Positions 46,801-59,100 of a stretch of DNA of 64,000 bases are shown piece after piece. Within the stretch, counting starts at the first letter, position 1, and each line of letters begins with the position of its first letter. The position numbers were made by a program, and so were the translations under genes. Source of the DNA: Brienomyrus brachyistius (taxonomy: Eukaryota; Chordata; Actinopteri; Osteoglossiformes; Mormyridae); NCBI RefSeq assembly GCF_023856365.1, contig NC_064539.1, positions 21,703,019 through 21,767,018 of the forward strand, written 5' to 3'. Below the pieces are notes generated by a model. It was given only the letters and a program-made list of their open reading frames with translations. It was not told the origin of the DNA and searched no databases.

Positions 46801-47879
46801 CACCGGCACTGAGGTTCAGAGAGAGTGGACCCTCCACTGTTACCCTTCAGCCAAGCCATGCTTCCATCCCGGTCCTGTCCCTGCGTCCTGTTCCAGTCTC
46901 GATGCCGAAGTCTCTTCGCTGTCTCTTCGCTAGCGGAGACTGGGATCCACTGAGAACATATGATAGGGGGCGCTCTCCCCGTGAGCAGAGGCTGCTGATT
47001 CTCCCCTCCCCTCCTGGCTTTTAGCCCTTCACTTCATTAGCAGGCTGGCACTGCGATCGGCACACATGAACTTCAGCAGGGCTATCCGTTGCTGGCCTAT
47101 TCAATACCACTAAGTGATCCAAATCTCAAAGACAAAAACAATGGCCATCCATGCCTGAAATATTGATGCAGGAAGTTCTCCTGATTGGTTAATAATAGAT
47201 GGGCTGGAGCCTATCCGGTTTCAGGGAAAGCGGGTGGGCCTATGAATTAATGATCGCACCATCCATCCCTCATTAACCATTAGCGGTTCCAGAATGTAAC
47301 CTGTGGGCTCGGACACGTGATTTTAATTAGCGAGAGCACAGTCCGACAAAGCTGTAAAACCGAGGAAAGGAAACATGTTTTTCCACAGTATGGTTAAATA
47401 AACCAAAAACTGACCTCCATTTTTATTTAGGCTATACTGTTTGAAAATGGCTGAGTTATGGTGGTGGTGGGGGCTCACATCGGTCAAGGAAGACGAGTTT
47501 GTAGCTGGAGTTCTGTGCAGAGAAGGTTAGGGTGACTTCAGATCCAAGACAGAGGCATGGGGCCGAAACAGTCCAGGTGAGCCTACAGTCTGCGCTGGAA
47601 AGGAGAGACCTCTATCCTTACAGAAACACATCATCTGGCAAACGTACTCTGTAAGCAATCAGCCCCCCTGGCCATGAAGGCAGCGATGTGATTGCCAGGC
47701 TGTCTGCTTTAATGGACGCCATTAAAACTGCCCACGAGCTCATAAAAAACACCGGCATCCCTCTTGCAGGTACAGCGCGATTCAGCCAATGCCTGGGTTT
47801 GCTTAGCATGACTCTGAGCTTCTAATGGGGGCTAGGTTTGGGTCAGCTCCATCTACCTTAGAGTAAACATTAAGGGTAA
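43832..47879. other. Upstream flank of fgf10, no gene recognised
   Basis: Begins with a pyrimidine-rich tract, then a C16-A13 junction (44243-44271) and a purine-rich ggaagaaa tract (46105-46200). The stretch 47090-47420 is unique and AT-rich with homeobox- and SOX-like motifs, so it is a candidate regulatory element only. Confidence 0.5.
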
Positions 47880-48468
47880 GATGCCCCCTGTTCATGCCCC
47901 CTCTCCGTGCCGCTGTCCGTGCTTCCTGTCCACCCTCTCAATCTGTACCCGCTGACTGTGCCCACCATCTGTGACTCCCGCCCGCACCTGCTGTCCTTAC
48001 CCGCTGACTGTGCCAACTGTCTGGAACACCTGTCCATACCCACTGTCCTTACCCGCTGACTGTGTCAACTTTCTGTGACTCCTCTCCGTCCTTGCTGTCC
48101 TTAGCCCTTGACTCTGCCCACCGACTTAGACTCCTGTTCATACCCACCTTCCTTACCCACTAACCATGCCCATCATTTGTGACTCCTGTCCGTATCCGCT
48201 GTCCTTACCTGCTAACTGTGCCCACCATCTGTGACTCCTGTCTGTGCCTACTGTCCATACCCACTGACCATGCCCACAATCCATGCCTCCTGTCCATACC
48301 TGCTGAGCATACCCACTGTCCATACCTCCTGTCCGTATCCGCTGTCTATACCTGCTGTTTGTACTTGCAGTCCATGCCCACTGATCATTCCCACCATTCC
48401 TTTCTGTGCCTGCTGTTCTTACCCCCTGACCATGTCCGCTGCTTGTATCTCCCCGCCCCTTAGCCTGG
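47880..48468. repeat. Degenerate tandem repeat, about 52-bp period
   Basis: Recurring motifs gtgactcctgtccgta, ctgtccttacccgctgac and tgcccaccatctg recur roughly every 52 bp for about 11 periods, with smaller internal periodicity. Divergence between copies is high, so this is an older array than its 30-bp neighbour at 48776. Confidence 0.8.
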
Positions 48469-48775
48469 TCACACGTGGCTTTCCCAGCAGCCTGTCCCCC
48501 CCTGTCACCCCTAGCAGGCCATAGGCAGGAGCTGAGAGTAAAAAAAAAGACAGAGCGTGAGAAGCGGAAGTGAGTGAGAAGAGCCAGGTGTGTGGAGCTC
48601 GGAGACCATTAGCCAAATCACTTCCAGTCACCACTGAGTTCTTAGAGTTTCTGGATGCCATTTGGCCATGGGAGAGTGCTAAGCTGACAGAGGTCTTTAC
48701 AGACTACTGTTCCCACAGCATCCTGTAGGAGAATAGGCACCAGATGGAGAAAGAGTTGCTGAACATAGTTCTTAA

Positions 48776-49056
48776 CCAGACCCTGACCACATACAGCCCC
48801 ACACACTACAGCCTGACCGCATACAGCCCCACACATTACAGCCTGACCGCATACAGCCCCACACATTACAGCCTGACCGCATACAGCCCCACACATTACA
48901 GCCTGACCGCATACAGTACCACACATTACAGCCTGACCGCATACAGCCCCACACATTACAGCCTGACCGCATACAGCCCCACACACTACAGCCTGACCGC
49001 ATACAGCCCCACACATTACAGCCTGACCGCATACAGCCTCACACACTACAGCCTGA
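48776..49056. repeat. Minisatellite, 30-bp unit, about 9 copies
   Basis: The unit is acagcctgaccgcatacagc followed by cccacacatt. Copies are nearly identical, with a few substitutions (ctaca for ttaca, gtacc for gcccc). The unit lacks stops in two or more frames, producing repetitive open frames on both strands. Confidence 0.94.
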
Positions 49057-50412
49057 ATCCACAAAGTCAAACCCTTTGCACATGGTGGGATTTGGTTATA
49101 CATTTATATACAATAAAGAGTATGCGACAATGATGTGATCAGACTGATTATGATGTCAGACTGATCAGTGTTACTGCATTTAGCCTTGTTGATACGGTGA
49201 TTTCTGGGTCATGACACTGTTAAAGTCCACTGTCCCAAGCTCTGTCCTGGGAAGTACCCTCTTCATGCCCTCTCTCTGCAGGGGGTCCATCTCAGTGCTT
49301 CACTACACAGGCGATTCAGGGCAGGGGGGTACAGGGATCTCCATCAGTAGCCCTCTCAGGTTACGGTGTCCTTAGACCGCGTTGACACCTCAATTCGTTT
49401 ATTAGCATCCCGGCCCCAGCAAGGCAAACAAAGGGCTGGGGGGGGGTCACCATCAGGAGTGTCACCTCTCACCCCCTCCCCAGCTCAGGTTTCAGGTACA
49501 CAGCCCCCTCTCTGATTTCTTTTATTACGTTTTGTGTTCCTTTCTTCCCACCGCTGTCAGTGGTTCTGAATGAATCAGCGTCATTTTACAGCACCTTGCC
49601 AAATGGACCTCGTCTTCCCCTTCGGCCCATAGAGTTTGAGCAGAACCTCAAATGAAGAACCTGCTTCCCTACTCAGACCTGTGGAGTCTGAGCTCAATCT
49701 TCCCCCAGTCTTGTACTTCTGGAACCAAGTTGGGGACTGAGACGAAAACAACAATAGAGACTCAGGATGACGGGACGAGTCTGACGGTGGCTGAGAGGCA
49801 CGCAGGCCGGTATGTTTGCTGCTGTTCTCTCAGCTTCCTCGAGAACCCAGCACAAGCAGAGGCTGCGGCTTCGTGCTCTGCACCGACATCCTCTTAGGAG
49901 ACTGTCGGAAAGGTTATTTTCCCAGAACAGAACATATACTTTCTAACTTGCTGTTTTTCGTGACCCCCAGCAGTCACACATCGCATAAAAAAATGGAAAC
50001 GACTCTACTTATTAAATCTGGCCCATAAATCGATCCACCACTACTGACAGCCTTTCCCACCGGCTCCCCTCCCCTTCGGTCGACAAGCTTTACTGGTTCA
50101 TGATCACCAAAAGGTTGGGAACCCCTTTTCACAGGGGGCCCCACACACAGCCAGGACTCGGGCCCCCAGCTCTGTAAACCAGAGCCCAGACCTCACACCA
50201 CGTCCTGTACAAGACAGCATCATCTCGAGGATCATATCCAGGATCTGGAGGCTGACTTGTCCCTGCGATCCACAGGGTGGGAGCGTCTTATGATCAGTAG
50301 CTGGTTCGGCTGTTCCTGTCCACAGCATAATAAATGATGACGATTAGGTGGAAGCGAGTGAACATGCTGTCCGACAGCACATACAGCACCTGAAATGGTT
50401 CTGTAGCATATA
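49057..50412. other. Gene-free stretch
   Basis: Unique sequence between the 30-bp array and the Tc1 copy. No supported feature. Confidence 0.55.
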
Positions 50413-50414
50413 TA

Positions 50415-51955
50415 CAGTGGAATGCAAAAGTTTTGGCACCCCTGCTTAAAATGTCTGTTACTGTGAATAGTTAAATGAGCAGAAGACGATTCTGATCACC
50501 AAAAAGCATACAGTTAAAGATGACACATATCTTTAATATTTTAAGCAAGATTACATTTTTAGCTCTATGATTCACTTACAAAATACCAAAAAAAATTAAA
50601 AGAGCCTGAAGCAAATTTGTGCCCCCGACATGGTCAGTATTTACAGTATTAGTGTCCCCTTTGGAATGTATCACAGCTTTTAAGCAATTTTTGCAGCCAG
50701 CTAAGAGTCTTGCAGTCCTTCCTTGGGCCATTTTTGTCCACTCGTCCTTGCACAAGACTTCTAATTCTGCAAGATTCTTGGGCCGCCCTGCATGCACTGC
50801 TCTACCCACAGATTTTCAGTGATGTTTAGGTCAGGGGACTGCAAGGGCCAAGGCAAAACCTCCAGCTTGTCTCACGCATTGTCCCTCCTGCATGGTATTC
50901 CGTTATGGATTCTGAGGTGTGTTTTGGATCATTGTTTTATTCTGTTGTAGGACCCTGGTGTATATTCAAATTCATTATTCCCTCAGTGTTGTGTTCCCCA
51001 GTGACATGTTCACTGTGCCACTGGCTGCAACACAAGCCCAAAGCACGATCATGTCCACTCCCACCTCCATGCCTAATAGTTGGAGAGGTGCTCTTTTTCC
51101 TGGAATTCTGCACCGCAAACATACCTTTGCACATTGGTGCCAAAAAAGTTCTATTTTGACTTCATCAGTCCACAGGTCTTGTTTCCAAAATGCACCAGGC
51201 TGTGTTGAGATGCTCATTTGCAAACTCGGAGGCTGAGTTTTGTGGCTAGGATGCAGGAAAGGTTTTCTGCTGACTCTACCATGAAGGTCATATTTGTTCA
51301 GGTCTTGCTACACAGTAGAATGATGCACCATCACTCCAGAATCTAAATCTTCCCGGAGGTCTTCTGCAGTCAAATGAGGGTTTCTATTTGCTTTGCCAGC
51401 AATCCAAAGAGCAGTTATTTCAGAAAGACCTGCACTCTTCTGGTTAACTGCCATTTCTTAATAGCATTACAATCTTTGAAAAAGGCTACCAGGGAATACT
51501 TCGCTATCTCCTCTTAGCCTTCCCCTGCTTTGTGAGCATCAAGGGCATGATTTTCCAGAGTGTTTGGCAGCTGCTTAGAGGCGACCATGGCTGGTGATTG
51601 TTGGGAGAAGGTTTGAGGAGTCAGAGAATTTATACAGCTTTACAATTTGCATCATTTCCCAATGATGACTGTGAACAAGCCATAGTCCTAATGAGCTAAT
51701 GAAGGTCTGGGACCTCGGTAAACGTTATCGGAGACCTCAAATATCCCAAACTATTGCGTGAGGACCTTTTAATTTTTTTTTTGTTTGCTTTTTTGTACCC
51801 GTGAATGATGGAAATAAAAATGTAATCGTGCTTAAAATATTAAAGAAATGTGTCACCTTTAATTTTATGTCTTTTGGTCATCAGTTCATCTTCTGCCCAC
51901 TACTCAAAGTAACAGGCATTTTAAGCAAAGGTGCTAAAATTTTTGCATGCAGGAA
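50415..51955 (-). mobile_element. Tc1/mariner-family transposon, full length but degenerate
   Basis: About 1.54 kb, bounded by TA dinucleotides (50413-50414 and 51956-51957). Terminal inverted repeats are unusually long, about 130 bp. Left motifs aatgcaaaagttttggcacc, gcttaaaatgtctgttact and tttaatattttaagca recur inverted at the right end with mismatches. Between them, the minus strand carries broken Tc1 transposase. This class moves by cut and paste, and divergence between the repeats indicates an old copy. Confidence 0.88.
50576..51600 (-). pseudogene. Tc1 transposase pseudogene
   Basis: Minus-strand pieces in more than one frame match the DDE transposase of Tc1 elements. These are WTDEVKIELFW (first catalytic aspartate region) at about 51170, HGGGSGHDRALG and MIVLWACVAASGT around 51050-50990, and NLAELEVLCKDEWTKMAQG with LKAVIHSKGD near the C terminus (50790-50650). 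Frame changes and stops separate them, so no intact protein is made. The exact N-terminal limit is uncertain. Confidence 0.85.
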
Positions 51956-51957
51956 TA

Positions 51958-54495
51958 AGTAGGATAGTCATGCTGTTGACACAAGGTCCGGGAAGCCTTC
52001 CTATGTGCATCTCTGTTCTCTTTAAATAATGATGGACTAAATTATAGTAGCTTTGTTCCCTTGTTCCTTTGTCCATTCCCTCACTTCTGAAGATACCATG
52101 TTTTGTTAGTGTGGGATGCTTTGGTGTCTGAGGTATTTTTCTACAGCTGACCAGTTATTTTGCTTCACTAATAACTTAGACACCCGACAGTCATTCGGTA
52201 CAGCCTTTATACCACTTGGCTAAGTCTAGCTTCATAAGCTGTGTGGTGAATTGAAGGCAGAAAACCAAACCAAGTTTGTATAAATTATGTTGAGAAACAA
52301 TTCTTCTGGGAGTCGTCTTATTGGAGAGATGAGTGACATATTGGGTAACATCTCTTCTTCTGAAGTAGCACTGCAGCTGTCCAGTACTCTGAGCTTCAGA
52401 TACACAACAGAGAATATGTAAGTCACCATAATGTGAAACCTCACACTTTCAAGAGTGGAGGAGAATTACACAGTTAAACTCCAATAGCGCATTTTCACCT
52501 GAAATAAAAACATTCTGAATACGCAATTATTTTTTCATAAGAAAATGACTCTTCTTGGTGCTTCCTCACAACTGACCTTTTAAGCTGGTTGCAGAGTAAA
52601 TGCCTGATAAATATTTACATCTTTGTATGGTTTACATCCAAATGTCTATAATGTGACAAGAACCAGCTGGACCCGTAAGTATGAAAGTTTATTCAATTTA
52701 ACCTTTAACAGATGGAAAAAAAAGAGCTAAAAACGAACAGTTTATGAAGTGAAGAACACACACAGGGAAGGTAGGACCATGGTTTGTGGAGGACATCAAA
52801 TGGGCCAGTAGGAACCGTGGGTTTAATAGCCCTTATAATCGCAGGTTGGGCTCATATGTCTTTGAGTTGAAATTAGTATGCTGATAAACATTCACTGTCA
52901 TTGAGTTATAAATGACCACATACTATTTGTAAATACTTATACCTGCTTTCGAAGTCAGGGTGGGGGTAAACCCACATTCTGGTCTTAATCCAAAGGGCAA
53001 CAGGAAGAAATGCGACTTATTCATTGAACTCAATGAATTCAACTTGGAGGTTAATCGCCAAGGGCCTGATGATCCATTCAACCAGCTTAAAGTAATGAAT
53101 TGACGTAAATCCCAGGAAGGAAGCTTTCTGGCTTTGTCGGTCTAAGATGTTCTGCTCCCTTCCTCCCTGTCTGTCTATCTGTCTGCCAGAGGACTCAGTT
53201 GACATATTAAGCTGCTGGCTCTGAAGTTATTGTCACACGTTGCAGGTCCTCTTTGGGGGCCAAGGCCCCGTCATCCTCTGGCCGACATGAGCGTGTGTAT
53301 GGCCGGCAGCCGTTGTTTGGGGGGGGGGGGGGGGGGTTGGCGCTGGCACATTCCAGAAGTAGCCATCATAGGAGGAGGTCCAGTTTCTATTCAGCGAGAT
53401 CAAATGCTCATGGGCATTGAGCGGAGGCCTTGCACAAAGCCTTTGTTATCAGAGCTCCCAGACTCTTCATCTTCAGTTTCAAATCCGTGTTCCTCTCCAT
53501 CACGTCACTCGCCCGCTGAAACTGCCCTTTGATGCTTCTGAACAGCCTGAGGGACACAGACGGGGTGGGGGCTGGGGGGTGGAAATGGTTCTGACCTGTC
53601 CCTGAACACACTCCTGGTTCTTCCTGTGGTAAGGAATGTCCCAAGACAGTCGCTCTTGTGCCCACGAGGCAAACATGGCTCCCACAGTTCCTCTGCCCAC
53701 CAGAACTCCGCCAGCACCATTCTCACCAATGCATGGCACAGCCACAGTGCCACCGCAGCTGCAACACAAACCCAAGAATTACTTACATGTCAAGTGGCAA
53801 AATATCCCTCCTCAACACACAATGGTCTGTGCAAACAGAACCAGCTCAGGGTCCGTTTCATTTAGCATATCTGGAAATTCAGTCTGTATTCACTAGTGAA
53901 TCTAATAAATCCATTAATTCAGTGTACTGTAGTATTTCTTCTTGCCCATATTTCTGGCCAATAAACTGCAAATCAAAAATACCACACTCCCTTTGGAATA
54001 CTGAGGAAAGTATTAGTACTAATTAATATTAATATTTATAGATTTCCAGGTAATAAATTAGAAGACTGTAATCTCAATAAATCTGCATGTTGCGTAACTA
54101 TAATTAAGCAAGATGAACAGTAAGCTGACTTCAAACAAGAGGGCCTTTCACTCAACAAAGTATCACTATTTAGCTAAAAACAAGTCAAATCAGAAAGAGT
54201 ATGTTCCATGTTAGTCAAACCACAGACCACAACAAACTTATGGTGAGAGACCTCGGGGGAAAAGCCTCATTTCTGAGTCCCCTCGTGATGATTCAACACC
54301 CACTTATGACATGTAAGAAGTATGTAAATCTGCTGGACAGCATACCAGATAAATGCAGAATCTGCTAAGGGGAAACCCCAGCAAAACCAACTCACAGGGC
54401 CACGTCTCGCTCAGGCCGTCATTGTTTCTTTCACCTTCTCGCTGCACAGGCCTGTCAGCCGGTTAAACCGTGGCTGGGGAAGTTGGACAGGGCCT
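51958..54495. other. Gene-free stretch apart from one exon-like block
   Basis: AT-rich at both ends. It contains a G18 run (53319-53336) and the exon-like block at 53408-53546. Nothing else is supported. Confidence 0.5.
53408..53546 (-). other. Exon-like block of unknown identity (possible terminal exon)
   Basis: On the minus strand a pyrimidine-rich stretch ending tgtgtccctcag precedes 45 codons reading LFRSIKGQFQRASDVMERNT then DLKLKMKSLGALITKAL and a stop at 53410-53408. Composition is charged and helical, with plausible codon use. I do not recognise the protein. The adjacent upstream segment (53600-53790) is open in two frames, but no convincing donor pairs with this acceptor at a normal intron length. 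It may be a real last exon of an unidentified upstream gene, or chance. Confidence 0.25.
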
Positions 54496-54950
54496 TCCAG
54501 CATCCCTAGATATCCATGGCTAACCCTGGGTATTGCTGGTTGTCCATAGCTATCCCTGGCCATTCATGACTATCCTTGGCTACCCATAACTATCCCTGGA
54601 TATCCATGACTAACCCTGCCTATCCCTGGATATCCATGACTAAACCTGGCTATCCCTGGATATCCATAACTAAACCTGGCTATCCCTGGATGTCCATAAC
54701 TAAACCTAGCTTTCCCTGGCTACCCATAACTATCCCTGGATATCCATGACTAACCCTGGCTATCCCTGGATATCCATAGCTATCCCTGGATATCCATCAC
54801 TAAACCTGGCTATCCCATGCTACCCATAGCTATCCCTGGATATCCATAACTAACCCGGAATATCCCTGGATATCCATAGGTATTCCTGGGTATCCCTGAC
54901 TATCCATTGCTATCTATGGCAATCCCTGGGCATCCCTGGCAGAGGAGTGA
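54496..54950. repeat. Degenerate tandem repeat of tatccctgg / atatccatgacta motifs
   Basis: Alternating tatccctgga, tatccatgac and taaccctgg or taaacctgg blocks with an irregular 22-30-bp period run through the stretch. Copies differ by substitutions and small length changes. No coding potential. Confidence 0.85.
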
Positions 54951-55234
54951 TACCCGAGCAGAGTTTCACATTGACTAGACATGTGGCCAGGCTGCTACGT
55001 GCCAAAACGTGGTTCAATCGCCCCTCCCTCGTCTCTTCGCATCAATTTCCTTTGAACTTCAGGACCTGTTTGAAACATGATGCTGCTTATAGGGTTTCAT
55101 TTTGTCTTTAATGTTCGTGTGGCGCGGATGTGTGTCTGTGAGAGAGAGATCCGGGGTTACGACAGCACACCTCATTGGGCAATAAGGCATCTGTGACTGG
55201 CCCCTAAGTGAATGGAGAGGCACCTGATTTCTCC

Positions 55235-55640
55235 TCCGGAACTGCAGTCAAACTACCAAAGACCACACTCAAACTGGAAAACCCCAGGCTCTAACCAGCA
55301 AACACTGATTTTCAAACCAGCAAATGCCATACTCAGACCAGCAAAGACCACACTCAAACTGGAAAACCCCAGGCTCTAACCAGCAAACACTGATTTTCAA
55401 ACCAGCAAATGCCATACTCAGACCAGCAAAGACCACACTCAAACTGGAAAATCCCAGGCTCTAATCAGCAAACACTGCATTCAAACCAGCAAAATGCCAG
55501 CCATGACCACATCCAAACCAGTAAACAATGCACACGAACCAGAGACCCCCATGGTCAAACCAGTAAACACCACACTCCATGCAGCATGCACTTTGATCAA
55601 ACCAATAAACACTAGAGTCGAACCAGTGACCACTGCATAA
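55235..55640. repeat. Tandem repeat of aaccagcaaacac motifs with an 85-bp higher-order unit
   Basis: A roughly 20-bp motif (aaccagcaaacaccacactc type) repeats throughout. Within it, a block starting gaccacactcaaactggaaa recurs exactly 85 bp apart at 55261, 55346 and 55431. The array decays to the right of about 55500. Confidence 0.85.
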
Positions 55641-55785
55641 AAGTAATCACCACACATAACTCAAAACAGAACTATAACTCCACCATACCTGTCTTAAGAG
55701 AATTTGACTACGGATGAAACCAGTAGATTATATCCTGAACTGTGAACAATTATTAATACTATTAACACCTATATGAATATTTACA

Positions 55786-56117
55786 TCCATCCATCACTGT
55801 CACCGCTTAATCCCATGGGGTCACGGGGGCAACCGGAGCCTGTCCCGGTAACAATAGGTGCAGGCAGAAACCAACCCTGTCGCTAACACACCGCAGGACG
55901 CACGCACTCATAATTACGGTGCCAACTTAGAATTGCCAATCAGCCTACCGTGCACACTTCTGGACTGTGGGAGGAGCCCCCGGTGGAAACCCACACGAAC
56001 ACGGGGATAGCATGTCAACTCCACAGAGAAAGGATCTACGCCCGACCCGGGGACCGAACCCAGAACCTTCTTACTGTGAGGCAGCAGTGCTAACCAGCAC
56101 GCCACCGTACCGCCTGC
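55786..56117 (-). mobile_element. tRNA-derived SINE-like element, near full length, minus strand, 10-bp target-site duplication
   Basis: Read on the minus strand, it starts with a tRNA-like head with an A box (tggcgtgctggttagcac) and a B box (gggttcggtcccc). A body with gtgggtttccaccggggg, ctcccacagtcc and gggacaggctccgg follows, and it ends in gatggatggat. The 10-mer aatatttaca flanks both sides exactly (55776-55785 and 56118-56127). It is about 332 bp and belongs to the same family as the copy at 1863-2085. Confidence 0.88.
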
Positions 56118-56127
56118 AATATTTACA

Positions 56128-59100
56128 ATGAAGTGATTTTAAGCTTAGTTCCTGCAGGCTGACTTCCTCAACCACAATGCGGCCTGCTGCCTTGTACACA
56201 AATCTTTAACAGAATGCTGCTCGTTGCACCATGTGTGTAACAAGTGAAGCTTCTCAGGGGTTGGTGCTGTCTGGGAAGGCCGGACAGTCACGTGACCTGT
56301 ACAGTAACCCTACTGCTCTCGGAAACACAGCCCTGCATCTCGGGGTGGCAGATGCCGAGGGCGGTGGTCACTCGAGGAAAGGTGACACAACAAAATCCGC
56401 CGTGCCATGGGGCTGATCGTGCATGAGGCTCCGGCGTGCAACCGGACACCCGGAAACAACTGGTCAACCTCTGAAGACATCAAACATTTACGCTGAATCA
56501 CTGGCAGAACGAAGCAGGCCGGAAATGGTGCAGTCAGCGTGTTTGCTCCACAGATTAGCCCCATATTTCACAATTAAGGCATGCTGCTCAAATCGCCAGC
56601 GGCTCGAAAGCGTGACTCAGCGCATAGTCAAGGCTTTTCAGGCGCCTTTTGTAACACCGCTCAGCTCGGCCACTGAATGACGTCCCCTGATCAGCCATGG
56701 AGGGCTCACGTCACTCAGAGTCAGCCAGGCGTCCACCACAAGCAAAAGATGAAGCAAACATTGGTTCACGGCAGCCACGGACGTCCATTGATATCCCAGA
56801 ATGGGCTCTCAGAGGCACCTCACTCCCTACTTAGCGACCGGCTGAAGTAAATGTAATCATGTGGTGACAGCAGATCCAATCTTAGCAGAACTAATGGGGG
56901 AGACCTACTTGCTTCCAAAAGGGCGGCCTCTGACGGCAGGGATAACGGCTCGTTTTAGGAGTGTCGGAATAACCACTGCGCATTTGCAAACTAACCCGTG
57001 AGCATGTTTCACTGATCCTTAAACGTTTTTATAACTGTTTTTATTGGTCCAATTTATCTGCTTTACCAGAAACCAGATGATTCTACAAAGCCACAGTGTA
57101 ACTTTGGAACGTCGGCCAACAGCACAGTCACACAGTCATTGTCAGTTAAAGGACCCGATAATGAGTCTGCTGTATCTTTAGAGAGCGCCGACCCCAGCCC
57201 GCTCATGGACTCCCCCAACCAACCACCCCCGGCAGCCATTTAGGGAAGATGACGGACCAACGCGCAAATCCGTTGAGTAACTCTTTAAAAAGTTCAGGTT
57301 TGTTGGTGAAGCAGTGACTGTTAACTTTAATGAGGCTTATGTAAAACGCAGGGAATGGTCAAACGTGGAAAGTGGCCAACGCTAGGAATGGAGGGGCAGA
57401 TGTAATGTTTAAATGATCGGCACTTGTAAAAACCGCCGACAGTGTGTCAGGCTCCATTTGCTGGAAGGATACTTACTTTCCTTTACAGCTTTCTTAAGTA
57501 ACTCAGCTATAACCTGACACTATATACATCAATTTTTAAAGGGCACAGTGGCAGGAGACAGGAGAGGACCAGCCAAGACGAGGGAGCCGGCTCTCTCTGC
57601 AGATTGTCGGACCTCTCCGTGAGGGAGTCATGCCCACAGGCCATGCCCCTGCCATCGATTACCCATGCATGCTGTGTACTTGGAGTTGGCTCCAAACCAC
57701 CTCCTGGTCTAAGAGGATTTCCTCCCAAGGGGCCAACAGCAAAGCCACCCTCAGTACTGGGGTGCCATGGGCTCTCAATGGGCCATCCATTAACACAGGA
57801 AGTACATCACTGCCCTAGTGATGTACTTCCTGTGAATCGGGCATTAATACAGGAAGCAATTCGGCACATGGCTGATTTTAATGAGCAATAAGGTGGTAGA
57901 TATTTTGGTTTAAAAAGAGATGCATGTGGATGGAATTAATTCGTGGAGAGACTCCTGAGTGGTCCCTGGCTGCCGAGGGGATTCCGGATTGTCTGTATCG
58001 CCCTGACTTCAGACAAGCTGCAGGTTTCCCTTCAGGAAGTCCAAGGCACGGCCAGTAAGCCAGACTACCTCAATCAATCCGTCAATCACGCATTTTTTAC
58101 GATGTTGTCTTAATGTTCTGCTCACAGGGTTTCCAGTAAGAACTTTAAAATGTAACAGCTAATATGGGAAAAATCTGAAAATGATTCCATAACCCTGACT
58201 GGGTCGTGTGTGCTCGGAAAATAGTTCTGGTGCACAGAGAGCGAGGCACGCGTTGCAGTCTGCGAAGGTTGGTAGTGGGACCAGCTTTCGCTCTCTCAGA
58301 CAGTCACAGACCCCCCCCCACCCACCTACAAACCCATGTTGGGAGCTTCATTTGGGGGCCGTCTGGTGAGGATGCTGGGGGAGGGACAAGGGGACACTGA
58401 AGACAAGATGTGTGCCCTTAGCACACACTAGCCCTCAACGGTTCAGCCAAATAGAGGCCATTATGGAGTTCACTGTGCCAGCCCAGACATCCAAGTTCCC
58501 CCAGAAGCTCCAGAGAAGCTTTACTGTGGCAGCCCAAGCCAGCACGGCTTCTAACTACTAATACAATCGTACCATACTGTATACCGTGGCAATGTCATTC
58601 CCACATTTCCAAAAATTTCGCCAAGCACGTGGGGGTTGACGTATGTTTTTTACACAGTATAAGGTATTACCATAATACCACCAAATCTAGCCAGCACCTC
58701 CATAACCACCCCCCTGAAATCAATAAGCCTAAAGTGGGATGTATGCATACACAGAGGTACATAAGAGTATATTTATACACACAGATACAGAAACAGACTT
58801 TTCTATCTGCCAAAGTCAGGAAAAGGGACTGAGAGTTTCGCCCATTTAAGCACCAGGTGCCTCGGAGTTTGTGCTTCTGTGATTCATAACGCCGATGGGG
58901 GGGGGGGGGGGGGGTGGACAGTAATGTAAGTGTTTGTTTATGAATCACATTATTAAGTCTTCCCTCCATAACCCAGTGTATCTCAACCTGGTCCTCAGGG
59001 ACGGTCCACGTTTTTCGCTCCCTTCCAGGGTTCAGAAGCACTGCTCCACTTTAGGATCTACAAAGTGACTGATCCTCCAGAATGGTGCTGATTTACAGCT

